From Pristionchus mayeri (Eukaryota > Nematoda > Chromadorea > Rhabditida > Neodiplogasteridae), in the NCBI GenBank assembly GCA_036245805.1, contig BTRK01000005.1, positions 46,301,216 through 46,365,215 on the forward strand: a DNA stretch of 64,000 bases, written 5' to 3'. The position numbers were made by a program, and so were the translations under genes. Shown here piece after piece: positions 46,400 to 57,700 of the stretch (positions within the stretch are counted from its first letter, which is position 1; each line of letters opens with the position of its first letter). The notes beneath the pieces were generated by a model. The model was not told the DNA's origin. It saw only the letters and a program-made list of their open reading frames with translations, and made no database searches.

Positions 46400-47240
46400 C
46401 AATAGGGAACGAATTCAGCACAGGATAAGCGATAATCAATACTTATTTAGACTCATACTTATACATCTTTCAATAATTTATAATATTTTCAGAATTTTCA
46501 TCTCACTTTCATCGGGGACAATATCGTTTACGGTGTCCCGAAATTTTTAAGAATGGTCATGTAAAAACCTAGTGCATTATCGATTAACCCGATTTCACAA
46601 CAAAAAATATAATGATCAATCGATTCATGCTGGCTAGCCAGGAAGTGCATCAGTTTTCCAGATGTGCAATTGAATTTAGTGATGAGTTCGGTCAAAAATA
46701 CGTATTTAAGTATTTCAGTAAATGCTCTGACATATACCGGACAATTATGGCCATCGCTTTGGACTAAAATGGGATTATGCACAATATTAACGGGGGGAGA
46801 TTTCGAACGGCAAACGCTGATGAGAATTTTTAGGCAATCCCGAAATAGAAATTCACTAATTTTTGGACCTTATTTATGATTTCTTCGTCCTCTCTACAGA
46901 GAGATCATATCAAATGCCGTTACGACCAATCACAATATGCTATCTTCTCAACAGCAAGGGGTGGTCATCGGAGTCCCTCATATGCCACAACAACGTGTCG
47001 GTGACTGAACAATAAGAGTATCCATAATAATTACAGATTAAACTTACATTCGCTCCATTATTACGATTATTCCATGAACATTGCATTTCATTTGTGTCGA
47101 CTCTCGAGACTCTCGATAGTGTCATGAGTAAACGAAGCGGCATATATTTAAAGAACGATATGTTTTACAACATTCAGTTGAATAGCGCGCCATTATTTTT
47201 GGAAAGGCTAGTCAACATTTTATCGTGCTGGTTAAAATGA
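46400..47240. other. Spacer between serpin copies; dispersed repeat copy 2
   Basis: Includes the second copy of the dispersed repeat (47010-47215) and a 71-codon + frame / 84-codon - frame (46528-46879) without recognisable motifs. Phrase ATCGGGGACAA at ~46513 recurs at ~50623, so part is shared flank of the serpin duplication. Confidence 0.35.
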
Positions 47241-47448
47241 TCGGTTTTCTAAGCATGCTGCCCCACGAAGAGTAAGTCCTTCTCCTTGACCACCGCATAA
47301 ACGAAGGGTCGATCGAAGACGAGATTGCGAGGAATGACCAGCGAGTATCTCACCATGAAAACTGCCGTTGCCGCAGCTGCCTCCGTGCCCTCCTCGGAAA
47401 TCTGTGATTTCATTCCGTTTCCATATTGTTATTTCCTTTATATACTTA

Positions 47449-47575
47449 TCGGGGGGTTGGCAAAAGCAAAAAAAAACACAATAGCAAAACTCGTTGCAGT
47501 TCGCTTGAGAGTTGGCTTAAAAACTGAATTTCAAGCGAACGTCAACGAATATTGTCGTTTTCGCTTTTGCCACCC
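47449..47575. mobile_element. Short G-tract inverted repeat (~127 bp)
   Basis: GGGGGGTTGGCAAAAGCAAAA on the left and TTTTCGCTTTTGCCACCC on the right pair; a second GCAAAAC phrase follows the first. It looks like a minimal relative of the G-tract foldbacks, in a pseudogene intron. No duplication is evident. Confidence 0.5.
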
Positions 47576-48477
47576 TACAAGTATTAGACTAAGATACTAT
47601 GCGAATATGTGCCATGTGATATAGAGACACTAAGAACATATTGTTCATATTATCAGTCAGTGATTGTATTCCCCGAATAAAATGCTGCTTCCCCCCACCT
47701 CAACAACAGCTTTATGGACGATCTTGGACACGCAGAGGTCTTGATCCGAAATCTGCAATGAAATTGACTAAGATCACATTCTTTATCATATTATATATTC
47801 CTAACATGTAAGGTTATGGTCACCTCATCCTAATGTCAAAGCTTTTGCTAACTCACTCCGGATAGGTTCGCAGTGTTCTCGAATATTCTGGTCACTCCCA
47901 GCTTTTGGAGCGCCGTCTTTGCGTCGGTTGTTGATTCAATTTTGAACTTGGGCATTTCGAGCTGGAAATATAAATTAAAAGGTTGGTATTTTAAAATCAA
48001 GTTTCAGAGACAATTAAAATATGAATTACATTGATCTTTCCCTTGTGGAGGCCTTCGAGAGCTTCTTGCAGCTTTTCGCCTGTTAGACTCGCTCTCCACT
48101 CGTCGAAATCGCCCGTGGGCATGAGGACAACCAGAGAGTAGGAAGGATCCTGAGAGAAAAAAAAAACATTTTACTGTAACTGAAATGCTCTATTCGGTTC
48201 GATGACGGATATTGTTCTCTTACATATTGTTCTCTTTCCTTACACTATTGTGTTCGAGTGACTGTATTTTAAGCAGTGTAAATGAGACAAGAAATGCTTA
48301 AATGATGTTCAAAATCACCGCAAAGATCGGACAACTGTCGATGATTCTGCAGGAAAAGTGTGCCCAAGATACGATGTTCAGAGTTGGTATTTTATAATTA
48401 TCAGAAAAAAAAATCAGAAAATATATTATTATCATGCATTACCTTATATGCGAGGGAGACTGTGGTTGTGTGCCAGG

Positions 48478-48660
48478 AATGCGAATCCGATGGTCATGAG
48501 TTCGACCCCCCTCGCCTGCAGATCCACCCAGACCACGGTGGTTAAGAAATAGGTCAGAAATCCCCCACCACGTGCATACAACACGGGCGGTAGCCTCACG
48601 CGTAGGTCGCTGATAACCTCAGGACAGACTGAACGCAGAATTGGCGCGGGGGTGGCAAAC
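48478..48660 (+). mobile_element. tRNA-like/SINE-like patch in serpin pseudogene
   Basis: GGTCATGAGTTCGACCCCCC is B-box-like, preceded by GCCAGGAATGCGAATCC. GGGCGGTAGC follows, as in the patch at 33868. It lies exactly where exons 5-7 are missing, so its insertion or a deletion around it may have removed them. Confidence 0.4.
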
Positions 48661-49158
48661 CAGCCTTGCTTGGATGCCTCAACTTACTTTTTTTTTCACA
48701 TCGGCCGATCCTTGTGCGTCCTTGAAGTTGATGTTCTCAGCGCCAGCACTGAAGGCTTTCTCCACATGTGACGAAGCCCTGAGAAAATTAATAAATCATT
48801 GCTTGCATGTAGATAATGACAATTTTGTATATTCGTATAGCATACGGCTGATCTGAAATGCCGACACTTTAGAAGATATCAAGCAATAACTGTAGAATGT
48901 ATCCTTCAGACTTCCGTTCCATGTGTACCTTATCAAGGAAGAATCGATTGACGACGCTAGTCACCACTTCAGAGCTCTTCGCGGAGAGAGCGGTGGTGAG
49001 GGAGACGTAGAGGGACGAGACCTCGGCGGGAGAGAGGGCTGTCAATTTATCTTATGCCTTGCAATTCTTCCTTGGAAACGTGTCACAAAAGCTCTTGGGA
49101 TATGCATATATCTAGAATCCGGGTTCAGTGGACGGAATATCGTTGTCGGCTTATTGCG

Positions 49159-49525
49159 GGGGGCGGACATTTGCAAAAGGGACATTTGCACAACTCCCCA
49201 GCGTTTCCTTTGCAGAAGGATTAACCCATCGCGAGTTGTGTCATTGTTACCAGTATGCGGTCCCCTACATATGGATATGTAAGTCTTGCTACCAGGCGAT
49301 CTTGAGTTTCACTCCAAATCAACGAATAGGGGTTCATGGTATGTGGATTTCCATGAACCCCTATACGTTGAAACTCAAGATCGCCTGGTAGCAAGACTTA
49401 CATATGCAAATGTAGGGGACCGCATACTGGTAACAATGACACAACTCGCAATGGGTTAGTCCTTCTGCAAAGGAAACGCTGGGGAGTTGTGCAAATGTCC
49501 CTTTTGCAAATGTCCGCCCCCCCCC
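49159..49525. mobile_element. G-tract foldback, member 4 (367 bp, 8-bp TSD TTATTGCG)
   Basis: TTATTGCG stands at 49151-49158 and 49526-49533. The word pair is GGACATTTGCAAAAG then GGACATTTGCACAAC, repeated inverted at the other end before a C9 run. The core GAGTTGTGTCATTG, CAGTATGCGGTCCCCTACAT and GCGATCTTGAGTTTCAC is shared with other members. The arms are almost identical over ~170 bp, suggesting recent formation. Confidence 0.9.
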
Positions 49526-50530
49526 TTATTGCGACTACTTCTAGGATGCGCCGTATCCCATTCATAGATGCTAGTGTTAACTAATTGGGCGGGGATATGG
49601 CAGCACAACTCACTCTTTCCTAGCAGTTGAGTGAGCTGCTCCTGAGTGTCCTCCTTCGCGCTGGGCAATTGCAAGTGCGGCTCCTGAGCAAGAATTTCAG
49701 AATTTCTCTCTCTCGATTCATCTGCTCTCACTTCCTCGCCGTCGTCGTCATCGCTACACGATTCAGGTCGCCCGGGAGTGTCTTGGACTTCCCAAGACGG
49801 AAGATTGCATTTTTGTACTATGTAGCTTGTATCGTGCATTGTGGTCACTTTCGCCATTGCGCCAGCTTTATCTGTCCCATCCATCTCTTCTCGTGGTTAT
49901 TCTAAGTGTCGCCCCCTCCTTTCCCCCCTCGTCTCTCTCTAATCGCTCATTATTTCCCTTGTTGCACTTTCTACCCCTGCTTCATCTCTGCACCATACAC
50001 TCCATACGTTACACTCTCGTTTCTCTGCCTCCCCTCGTTTCCCCTGCGATATGACAAAGTTCTCGGAGTGGCTCGAGGCCGTGCGAAGAAGGGAAAGAGC
50101 GAAGTCGGTTGAAGATGACATCTGGGAAATAGGAATAATGAATGTAGCCTTCTGTTGACCGCAATAGTTTTCTAGCAGCAGCATCAATAAATACAAATTG
50201 AATATATAGACACAGTGGGCATCATGATTCTAAGAATGAGGACAAACACTGACGAAGAGCGAACAAGTGCGCTGAACGAAAGAGACAGAAAAGAGAACGA
50301 AAGTGGGACGGGGAAAGCAAATTGAACTATTGGTCGCGATCCAATCGGTGTTTGGTTCACTAAAGGACGGCGAGAGCTATCACCGTCTGCCTATCCTCAT
50401 TTTATAGCCTCTCACATGTTAGAGAATTAGAGAAAGAGAGAGATAGCATGTAAAGAAGAGACAAGCAGACAATTGCGTGAGAAAGCCATCGAAATAAGCG
50501 AGCAATAAAGGAAAGGGGGTGATGAGTAAT

Positions 50531-50546
50531 CAAGAATGATGAGTCA
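50531..50546. promoter_or_regulatory. bZIP-type site upstream of serpin pseudogene
   Basis: AAGAATGATGAGTCACCA matches the site upstream of the intact copy and lies ~420 bp from the pseudogene ATG. It sits in a duplicated 5' block with the shared phrase TTGGTCGC.ATCAA-CGGTG near 50330 and 46270. Confidence 0.4.
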
Positions 50547-50939
50547 CCACTGAACAAATAGGAAAAGAAATCAAGGAGAGAGTGTTTTTCCACACTGTTT
50601 TTTTCCGAATAGAAGTGCTTCCATCGGGGACAACTGCTTATGGGTCATTAGGTTCAGGAGTTTGCTTTCACTCTCAAAAATGAAGTGTGTTTGACCATTT
50701 TTAGCGCAAAAATAATTGGAAACAATATTATCGCCATTGGCACGGGAATTCAATTCAATTCAATTCAATTCAATTATTTATCCACCAGGTGTATTATTGA
50801 GGGGAAATTTCGGACAGTCTTCGGTAGATTGCGGTGGATGTAGTTTGTAGACTGGGTTACCTCGAGTCGAACGTCCCCAGGGTCGCTAGCGACGCCGACT
50901 CGACGGTAGGTAAGGAGAAATGGACTTGAAGGCAACGGG

Positions 50940-52208
50940 GAGTAGACTTTGAAATTGGGGGATTGGGGATTTGGCGGGGCAGCAGGTAGGGTTAAAGTCG
51001 CAACAGCGACTCGGAAGAGAATGTTATAGATGGTAGAGAGAGAAGGTGGGAACGAAACGTTTAGGCGAGCTTGTAGCGATTTCAGAGGATAGCGCGTTCC
51101 ATCTATCGACAGTCCTAGTCACGAAACTAGAGTGAGACTTTGGAAGCGCGAAAGGCAAAGAAATGCGCAAAGCATGTAAGGGGGGAAATTTTAAAAAGGG
51201 ACGAGTGTTCATAGGAGTAGAAACCGTGAATAGACTTATAAAGAAAAAGGAAATCAGAAATCAATCTTCTATGTTCAAGAGTTTGTAAAGAAAGAAGAGA
51301 AAGTCTTTGTGGGTAGGAAGTCTATGGAATATGACAACGCGCAAAAAGACGGCGCGTAAAATTACGTTGAACACTTTCTATCGAGTTTGTAAGAGTGACA
51401 GTAGATGGAGACCAGACAACTGAGCAGTATTCAAGCAAAGGCCTGATGAAAGTTGCAAATTCGCGATTATACAAACAATGATCTTTTGAATAGAAGCATT
51501 TAAACATAATATTTACTTGAGCTCTAGAATTTGAAGTTATTTTAGCGATATGTTCATTGAATTTCAATGAAGGCTGCATAAGAAAGCCAAGGTCTTTCAT
51601 GGAAGGGGATACAGAGAGCGGCTTTCCATTGATGAAATATTGGGTACGGGGGGAAAAGGGCCATAATTAACAACGGAACATTTTGATTCATTGAGAGATA
51701 GATTCCATTCGAGAGACCAAGCAAATACTAAGTCAATTGCCGACTGGAGGATATGAGAATGAATAGGCGCCTTAGCATAGATCTTAAGATCATCTGCATA
51801 AACACCATATTTGACTTCAGAAGGCAACCTTTTTGCAAGATCATTGATAAATAGGATAAACAAAAGAGGGCCAATACAGGAGCCTTGGTACTCCTGAGGT
51901 GATTGTAGTGGGAGTAGATATACAATTTTCAATAATGACGCACTGGGACCTGTTGGACAGATAATTTTCTATCCATGCAACTATATGCGCCGAAAAACCA
52001 AGGCTGGTTAGTTTGAAAAGTAATAAACGGTGATCTATGCTGTCAAAAGCTTTCTTGAAGTCAAAGTAAACAGTATCAAAGGATGACTTTTGAGATAGAA
52101 ACTGAAGATAGTGTGAGTGGGTCTGGACAAGCTGGGTGCACGTAGAGCGATTTAAGCGGAAGCCAGCTTGGTTGGGGTCTAAGAGGTCATTTGCTTCTAA
52201 ATAATCGG
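50940..52208 (-). pseudogene. LINE reverse transcriptase, 3' part
   Basis: Blocks in shifting frames: QAGFRLNRSTCTQL and FDFKKAFDSIDHRLL (52030-52200), SGVP-, GPLLFILFINDLAKRLP and VYADDLKIYAKA (51597-51932), MKDLGFLMQPSLKF (51322-51600), and TRTVDRWNALSSEI (51024-51212). Several frameshifts separate them. The YADD catalytic box is intact. Confidence 0.8.
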
Positions 52209-53285
52209 CTTGTTTAATCTGTCAGAAATGTGCGAGAAAAGTTGCGTAAAAAGTTGCGTAAAAAGTTCGCGAACTTCTGATTCTCTCCATTTCGCATGCT
52301 CTCTCTCTTTCTCTAACCAGGTCGTTGAAAAGTTCACGAACTTTTCGACGAACTATGTTCGAAAATCATACTTTTATTTTGTTTTACTTATTTTTATAAA
52401 CTATTTTTGCTTTTAACTTATGATTTCTTATAATGACAACCTTCCCTTAGCTGGAATAGCTTCAGAATACAGCGTAGTGAAAGTAAACAGGGTTGGAGTA
52501 TTTTTTTCGAAAATGGGTCACCACTTTCCCCACCCTGTAATGTCAAGCTATTCCATCAGAGGGAAGGTTGTTCTTATAAGCAGTCATAAGTTGAAAGCAA
52601 AAATAATTGATAAAAATAAGTAAAACAAAAGAAAAGTACGAATTTCGAACATAGTTCGTCGAAAAGTTCGTGAACTTTTCAAGGAGCTGCGTGAAAAGTT
52701 AGAGAAAGGCGAGAGAGCACGCGTTCTTGAGAGAGGGAAAAGGAAGCAGTGATTGTTTACTTCCTTTTCCCTCTCTCAAGAATGCGTGCTCTCTCGCCTT
52801 TCTCTAACTTTTCACGCAGCTCCTTGAAAAGTTCGTTAAAAACCGGCATTAATTCGTTCGAAATTCGTACTTTTCTTTTGTTTTACTTATTTTTATCAAT
52901 TATTTTTGCTCTTAACTTATGACTGCGTATAAGAACAACCTTCCCTCTGATGGAATAGCTTGACATTACAGGGTGGGGAAAGTGGTGACCCATTTTCGAA
53001 AAAAATACTCCAACCCTGTTTACTTTCACAACGCTGTATTCTGAAGCTATTCCAGCTAAGGGAAGGTTGTCATTATAAGACATCATAAGTTAAAAGCAAA
53101 AATAGTTTATAAAAGTAAGTAAAACAAAAGAAAAGTATGATTTTCGAACACAGTTCGTCGAAAAGTTCGTGAACTTTTCATCGACCTGGTTAGAGAAAGA
53201 GAGAGAGCATGCGAAATGGAGAGAATCAGAAGTTCGCGAACTTTTTACGCAACTTTTTCTCGCACATTTCTGACAGATTAAACAG
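52209..53285. mobile_element. Near-perfect 1.08-kb palindromic element
   Basis: Arms meet at ~52750 around GTGATTGTTTA. The ends are TGTTTAATCTGTCAGAAATG and its complement. Each arm itself contains an inverted pair (ACAACCTTCCCT ... AGGGAAGGTTGT), so hairpins nest within hairpins. It splits the LINE at CATTCGGCC / GCCGATTATT, consistent with a 3-bp duplication of GCC, or 4 bp if an end base is reassigned. The ~67-codon frames in the arms are mirror copies, not genes. A relative is at 36050-36440. Confidence 0.85.
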
Positions 53286-54090
53286 GCCGAATGAGTTATT
53301 TCTGAAATTAGAATCTTTTCGAAAATTTTGGTTACCGAACACGTTAGACTAATGGGCCTAAAATTATTGATAGAATTAGTGGAAGTTTTAGGAATGTGTT
53401 TGACAATAGCTTTTTTTCCAAATTTCAGGAATCGAATTGTTTAGCAAAGACTTATTAAATATGATAAGCAATGGGGACACAATAGAAAATTTGCATTTAG
53501 TGTAAACTAGGTTAGGTATACTATCAGGAGAAACGTTACATTTCGGAGACAGTGACCTAATTGCAACAAGAATTTGGGCTGCAGAGATGGAAGGTAAGTC
53601 GAAATTAGATGGGCTTTGAGAGTAAGTATGGGGGAGTAAAGGAGCATGGAGAGGGGAAGGGGATACGGAAGCAAAGTACTTGGAAAATGCTTGCGCCTTA
53701 TCCAAATTGTTTAGCAACTTACTCCCATCAACATCAATGATACCAGGAGGAGATGCATTACTAGATTTTAGGCGGCTTTTGCAAAGATTGTAATAGGCCT
53801 TTAAATTTTTTGACTCAATGACACGCGATTCAACTCTCACGAAATGTGCTCTGAGTGCTTTTTCAAAACTTGGATAATTGTGCAAGTAAACTGTTTGGCG
53901 CAAGAAAGGTTGCCCTTTCAGATTTAGCGTTAAGAGCGATTAGATGACGGGGATAATGAGAGTGAGGAGAGGGAGATGGCTTAGGAACGAATCGGTCAAG
54001 AGTGTGATTAACGAAATTCGAAAAATACTTATAGGCTTCGCAAGCATCAAGTTGAGAGAGTGCGATGGCCCAATCATGTGCAGAGATCAT
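53286..54090 (-). pseudogene. LINE reverse transcriptase, 5' part
   Basis: Two blocks: 53863-54090 (DWAIALSQLD, NHTLDRFVP) and 53388-53903 (KAYYNLCKSRL, PPGIIDVDG, LSPKCNVSPDSIPNLV, SPLLIIFNKSLLN). They correspond to the region between endonuclease and RT motif 1 of the LINE at 5395. KIFEKILISEITHS-like sequence follows up to the palindrome. Confidence 0.8.
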
Positions 54091-54130
54091 GTCGAGGAAT
54101 GTGTCGAAGACAAGCCCTTTTGGCGGCGCT

Positions 54131-54740
54131 TTGCTTTGTTTTTATCAACGTGCATCCACATGTGTGCCTGATGTTGTTGTATCCTGAATCTGCCGATGTA
54201 CCAATTGGAGTTCGTAGTAATATGAGAGAGCGTGGAGAATGAGGTGGCTCCCTCTTTCATTCTCACACTCTCTCATTGTATTATGAACTTAGTATGGAGC
54301 GAAACGTAGAAGATGTTTCCCATCTTCTACATTTCGCTCCATTCGATATTTTATCGTTCTATCAAGCTCGACTCATGCTTCCGATACTGTTAATTCATTG
54401 ATCAAATTGATTTCAATTCAGGCGATTTTACGGCTGATTCAACGCATTATTCAATCATTTACAATACAGTTTAGAATTTATCACCTTGTAAAACTGAGAA
54501 AAATTAGAGCGAGAATATTGTATGGGCTCATGGTCTTCTTTGAGCGCTATCCATTTGTCGAGCGAGCATAAAGAAATACGTATCGGTATTGGTGTTTGGT
54601 GATTCGAAGTTCACTTTCGACGATGTTTGTAATCCGCTGAAATGTCGAGATTTTGGAGGAAGACGAAAAACAAAACGTACAATATCACTCGAAACCTCCG
54701 GTCTAACTGCTCGCGCAATCGTGGATGCACCCACAATAGG
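54131..54740. other. No gene recognised
   Basis: Contains two facing copies of a GA/CT phrase (AGAGAGCGTGGAGAATGAG ... CTCATTCTCACACTCTCTC at 54222-54275) and ATCTTCTACATTTCGCTCC paired with GGAGCGAAACGTAGAAGAT (54297-54342), i.e. small hairpins. An open minus-strand frame downstream of the receptor stop (54528-54734) is probably 3' UTR. Confidence 0.4.
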
Positions 54741-57700
54741 CTAGTCATTGCGAAACTGCCGTTGAATGTCACACACTGCACATCGAAATAAGGGGGATAC
54801 GAAGGAAAAAGGCAAAACCGTGATATAGAATGCTTCCAGGTAGCCCAGCATGTATCCGTGTTCATTTTTAACAGAGAAATATGCGCAAGCTGCGCCAATC
54901 GTTGAAATCTGCAATAATTCGTTCATAGTGAATTTCTCGTCTAGTTTGTAAGATTCGCAATCTTTTCGGGTAGTTTTGATGTTTCTGGAAGACTTCAGTT
55001 GCTTCACCTATTTAGATCACTTTACATGAATCCGGAAAAAAATAATATATTACTAAAAATGGGGTACACCTTCTGACCTACCTTTACTAAGAATGAAGTG
55101 ATGTACGCCGGAATCAACGCTTTTGACATTTCGTTTGCTTCTTTGACCTGTCAGTTCAGATAGGAATCGGGCAATTCTATTTTTTCCATCAAAAGGGTTC
55201 TGATTGTGGCGCGATGGTTGAATTGGTGAGAAAATAGCATATCAATTTCTTGAACCGCAATACTTCCATTTACCGTGATATTTTTGTGACACTTTCTTTC
55301 TTTACCTGATATCGTTCGGCGAGTGTGCATGTGCCGTACATTTTCACGTATTTCTTTCGGCCAACTACCATCGAAAAGGAGCTTGCCTAAATCGTATTTA
55401 CTTTTAAAAGATGTACATGTAAAGGCGCTGGAAAAGCCGACTTACTAGCAGGATTAATATCTCGATAGAGGCCATGAGCGAACAGCCTAAGAGGTAATGA
55501 TCAGCTGAAAAAAGTTGGTTAAAAGGTAAATCAAGAAGTTTGGTGAATAAATAAAGTTTGGGCTCTGTCTGGTTTGGGGGGACATATCACGCCTCTCACG
55601 AGAGAATCGAGCTGAGCCAGGGAATGGGGAGAAATTCATGAAATGTGTTCTAACCGGATTTGGGCATCCTGAGGCATGCCTAACAATCCCCCAAAGTATC
55701 ATTGCGCAGACCACTTTGGAGGTCCCTGCATCGGGTCGGATCTAGACACCTCCTTCTTTGAGGGCTCATTTCGCGCCTCTCGTAAAAGATATGCGAAAAT
55801 AGCCCCCTGAGTTACCCCCACTCATTTTTCGAGCTCTATCGATCTATGTATCTCATTTTGTCTGAAAGTCGATTTTAACAGTTGCACACAGTAGGCTAAT
55901 TTTCTCAAAAGTGTAGGTAAAGAGGCAGCAAATTTTCCCATATGATGTGCGGTTTTTCCTGAGCTATCGAATAAGTGGTTTGTTCCAAAAATGCGGGTAC
56001 TAGGGTTTGAGTTAAGGCCTTTTTTCGCTTTCAGATCATTTGAATCTATTTTTCTTCATAAGACAACGCGCTACAGACCGATCTCATTGCTCGTTCAGGC
56101 AATAATGATCGAGTCTCACCTAACTTTACTGTTAAAAAATAACTTCAAATTGACTGAAAAGGTATAAAGACCTTAACGCTAACCCTAGTACCCGTATTTT
56201 TGAAACAAACCACTCATTCGATAGCGCTGGGGAAACTCTACACTATGCGAAAAAAACCAGCAGCTTCTTTACCTACACTTTTGAGAAAATTGACATGATG
56301 TGTATCATTGTTAAAATCGATTTTCAGATAAAATGAACTATATTGATCGATAGAGCTCGAAAAATGAGTAGGGGTCACTCAGAGGTCACATCTCCTAATA
56401 TAAGCGAGGTACGAGTGAGTGATGCCGAGATAAGGCATGAGGTAGCGAGCCGGAAAATGAAGTATGCAAAATCAAGTTTTGGGGTTCATTTAGGCATGCC
56501 TCAGGATGACCAAACACGGGTAGAACACATTTGACGATTTTCGTTCCATTCCCAAGAATGACGATTCTAGCTCGATTCTCTGGTGAGAGGATATGTCCTC
56601 CGTGATATGTCCCCCCAAACCAGACAGAGCCAAAGTTTGGCTAATGATGAAACCAACACACCGCTGTGCACAAATGAGTCGATTGAGTACGCGAGCACCA
56701 TCTGAATTTCCAAGAAGTCATTCAGCAATTGGAGAGGGCATATTTCTGCCTGATTAGTCGGACACCGGCGACTTTTATCCCTTGTGAATTGTGTTACAAG
56801 ATCAAAAGGAAACATGAGTTATTTGCGAAAACAAAAAAAAATCTCACCAGTGCCGGTGTGAGAAGAGCCATCGCTTTCCAAGAAAATCCAGTGTGATAGT
56901 ACTCTCGCGGCCGGATTACGGCTATCATTCGCTCAAGGGAAAGCGAAATTTCGCAGGTTGAACAGAAAACAGTGCAGCGGACGTGCCATCGGTACAGGGC
57001 GAATCGAAGAGCTGTATTGAATAAAGTCAATAATAATAAATTGTTTGTCGCGACAGAGTAGGATATCACAGGTATCACGAGCCAGTGGAGGAAGCCGCGA
57101 GCAAGTTTTTCAAACCCATTTAAAATCGATCATACTATTGTTGTATCTTGACCCAGAGACAATTTTACGAAATAACTAGACCATTTGTCCCAGAGCCGGC
57201 TTTTAGGAATTTTCCGGTTCTTGATCCGGCTTTACCATCTCAACTCCCAGTTGAGCTACAGAGATGGCACAGACATCAAAATGTTCGAAAAATTATTCTG
57301 AGCAACTTTTATGTTGAGAACTTCCTACGAAAGTGAAAACTAAGAAAGTGATGTTCAAAAATTCGACGCCCAACGAGATTATAAATCATTCCACTATCAA
57401 GCAGGTGCGTTGCAGTGAATTTTATTGCGGAATATAAAAGATCAACTCACTAGGTGTCTAACATAAAAATATAAAGGGACATTGAGGGTGGTCCTTTTTC
57501 AATATCCGTAACCAAACATGACGCACCGACGTGGGTGACCTTGAAATATTTTAGTTATGGAGCTCCATCTGCATAAATTCGCGGGATTCGAGCTGTTTTC
57601 CATGCATGATGACTGAATACAACATAAACTACTGCGAAAATCCACATCTTCTGACTTTCGAAAATTCTCATTTTCAGAACTCGGATTATGCACAAATTTT

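Larger units (their letters stand above)
47249..50121 (-). pseudogene. Second serpin copy, disabled
   Basis: Recognisable exons: ~50047-50121 (MSSSTDFALSLLRTASSH), 49614-49683, 48929-49038, 48688-48778, ~48443-48463 (SLAYK only), 48030-48149, 47857-47961, 47699-47752 and 47249-47401. Against the intact copy, exon 1 lacks its 3' end and donor, exon 2 has a 5-base deletion, exon 4 has a 20-base deletion, exons 5 and 6 are absent, and exon 7 is cut to its last few codons beside a tRNA-like patch. The four 3' exons remain open, ending ISEEGTEAAAATAVFMVRY and FDRPFVYAVVKEKDLLF. The reactive loop differs (P1-P1' would be Tyr-Ser), so it once had, or was evolving, another target. A short transcript from the 3' exons alone is possible but would not fold as a serpin. 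Confidence 0.85.
50748..54130 (-). mobile_element. 5'-truncated CR1/jockey-type LINE, split by a palindrome
   Basis: The 3' end is an (ATTCA)n tail at 50748-50779 with an AT-rich end. Minus-strand blocks follow in LINE order. The endonuclease is missing (5' truncation near 54130, common for LINEs). The 1.08-kb palindrome at 52209-53285 interrupts the reverse transcriptase. Sequence and tail type place it near the element at 5395. Confidence 0.85.

Noticed and set aside
52420..53086. Matching 67-codon ORFs on opposite strands
   Set aside because: Again arm copies of one palindrome; no protein features.
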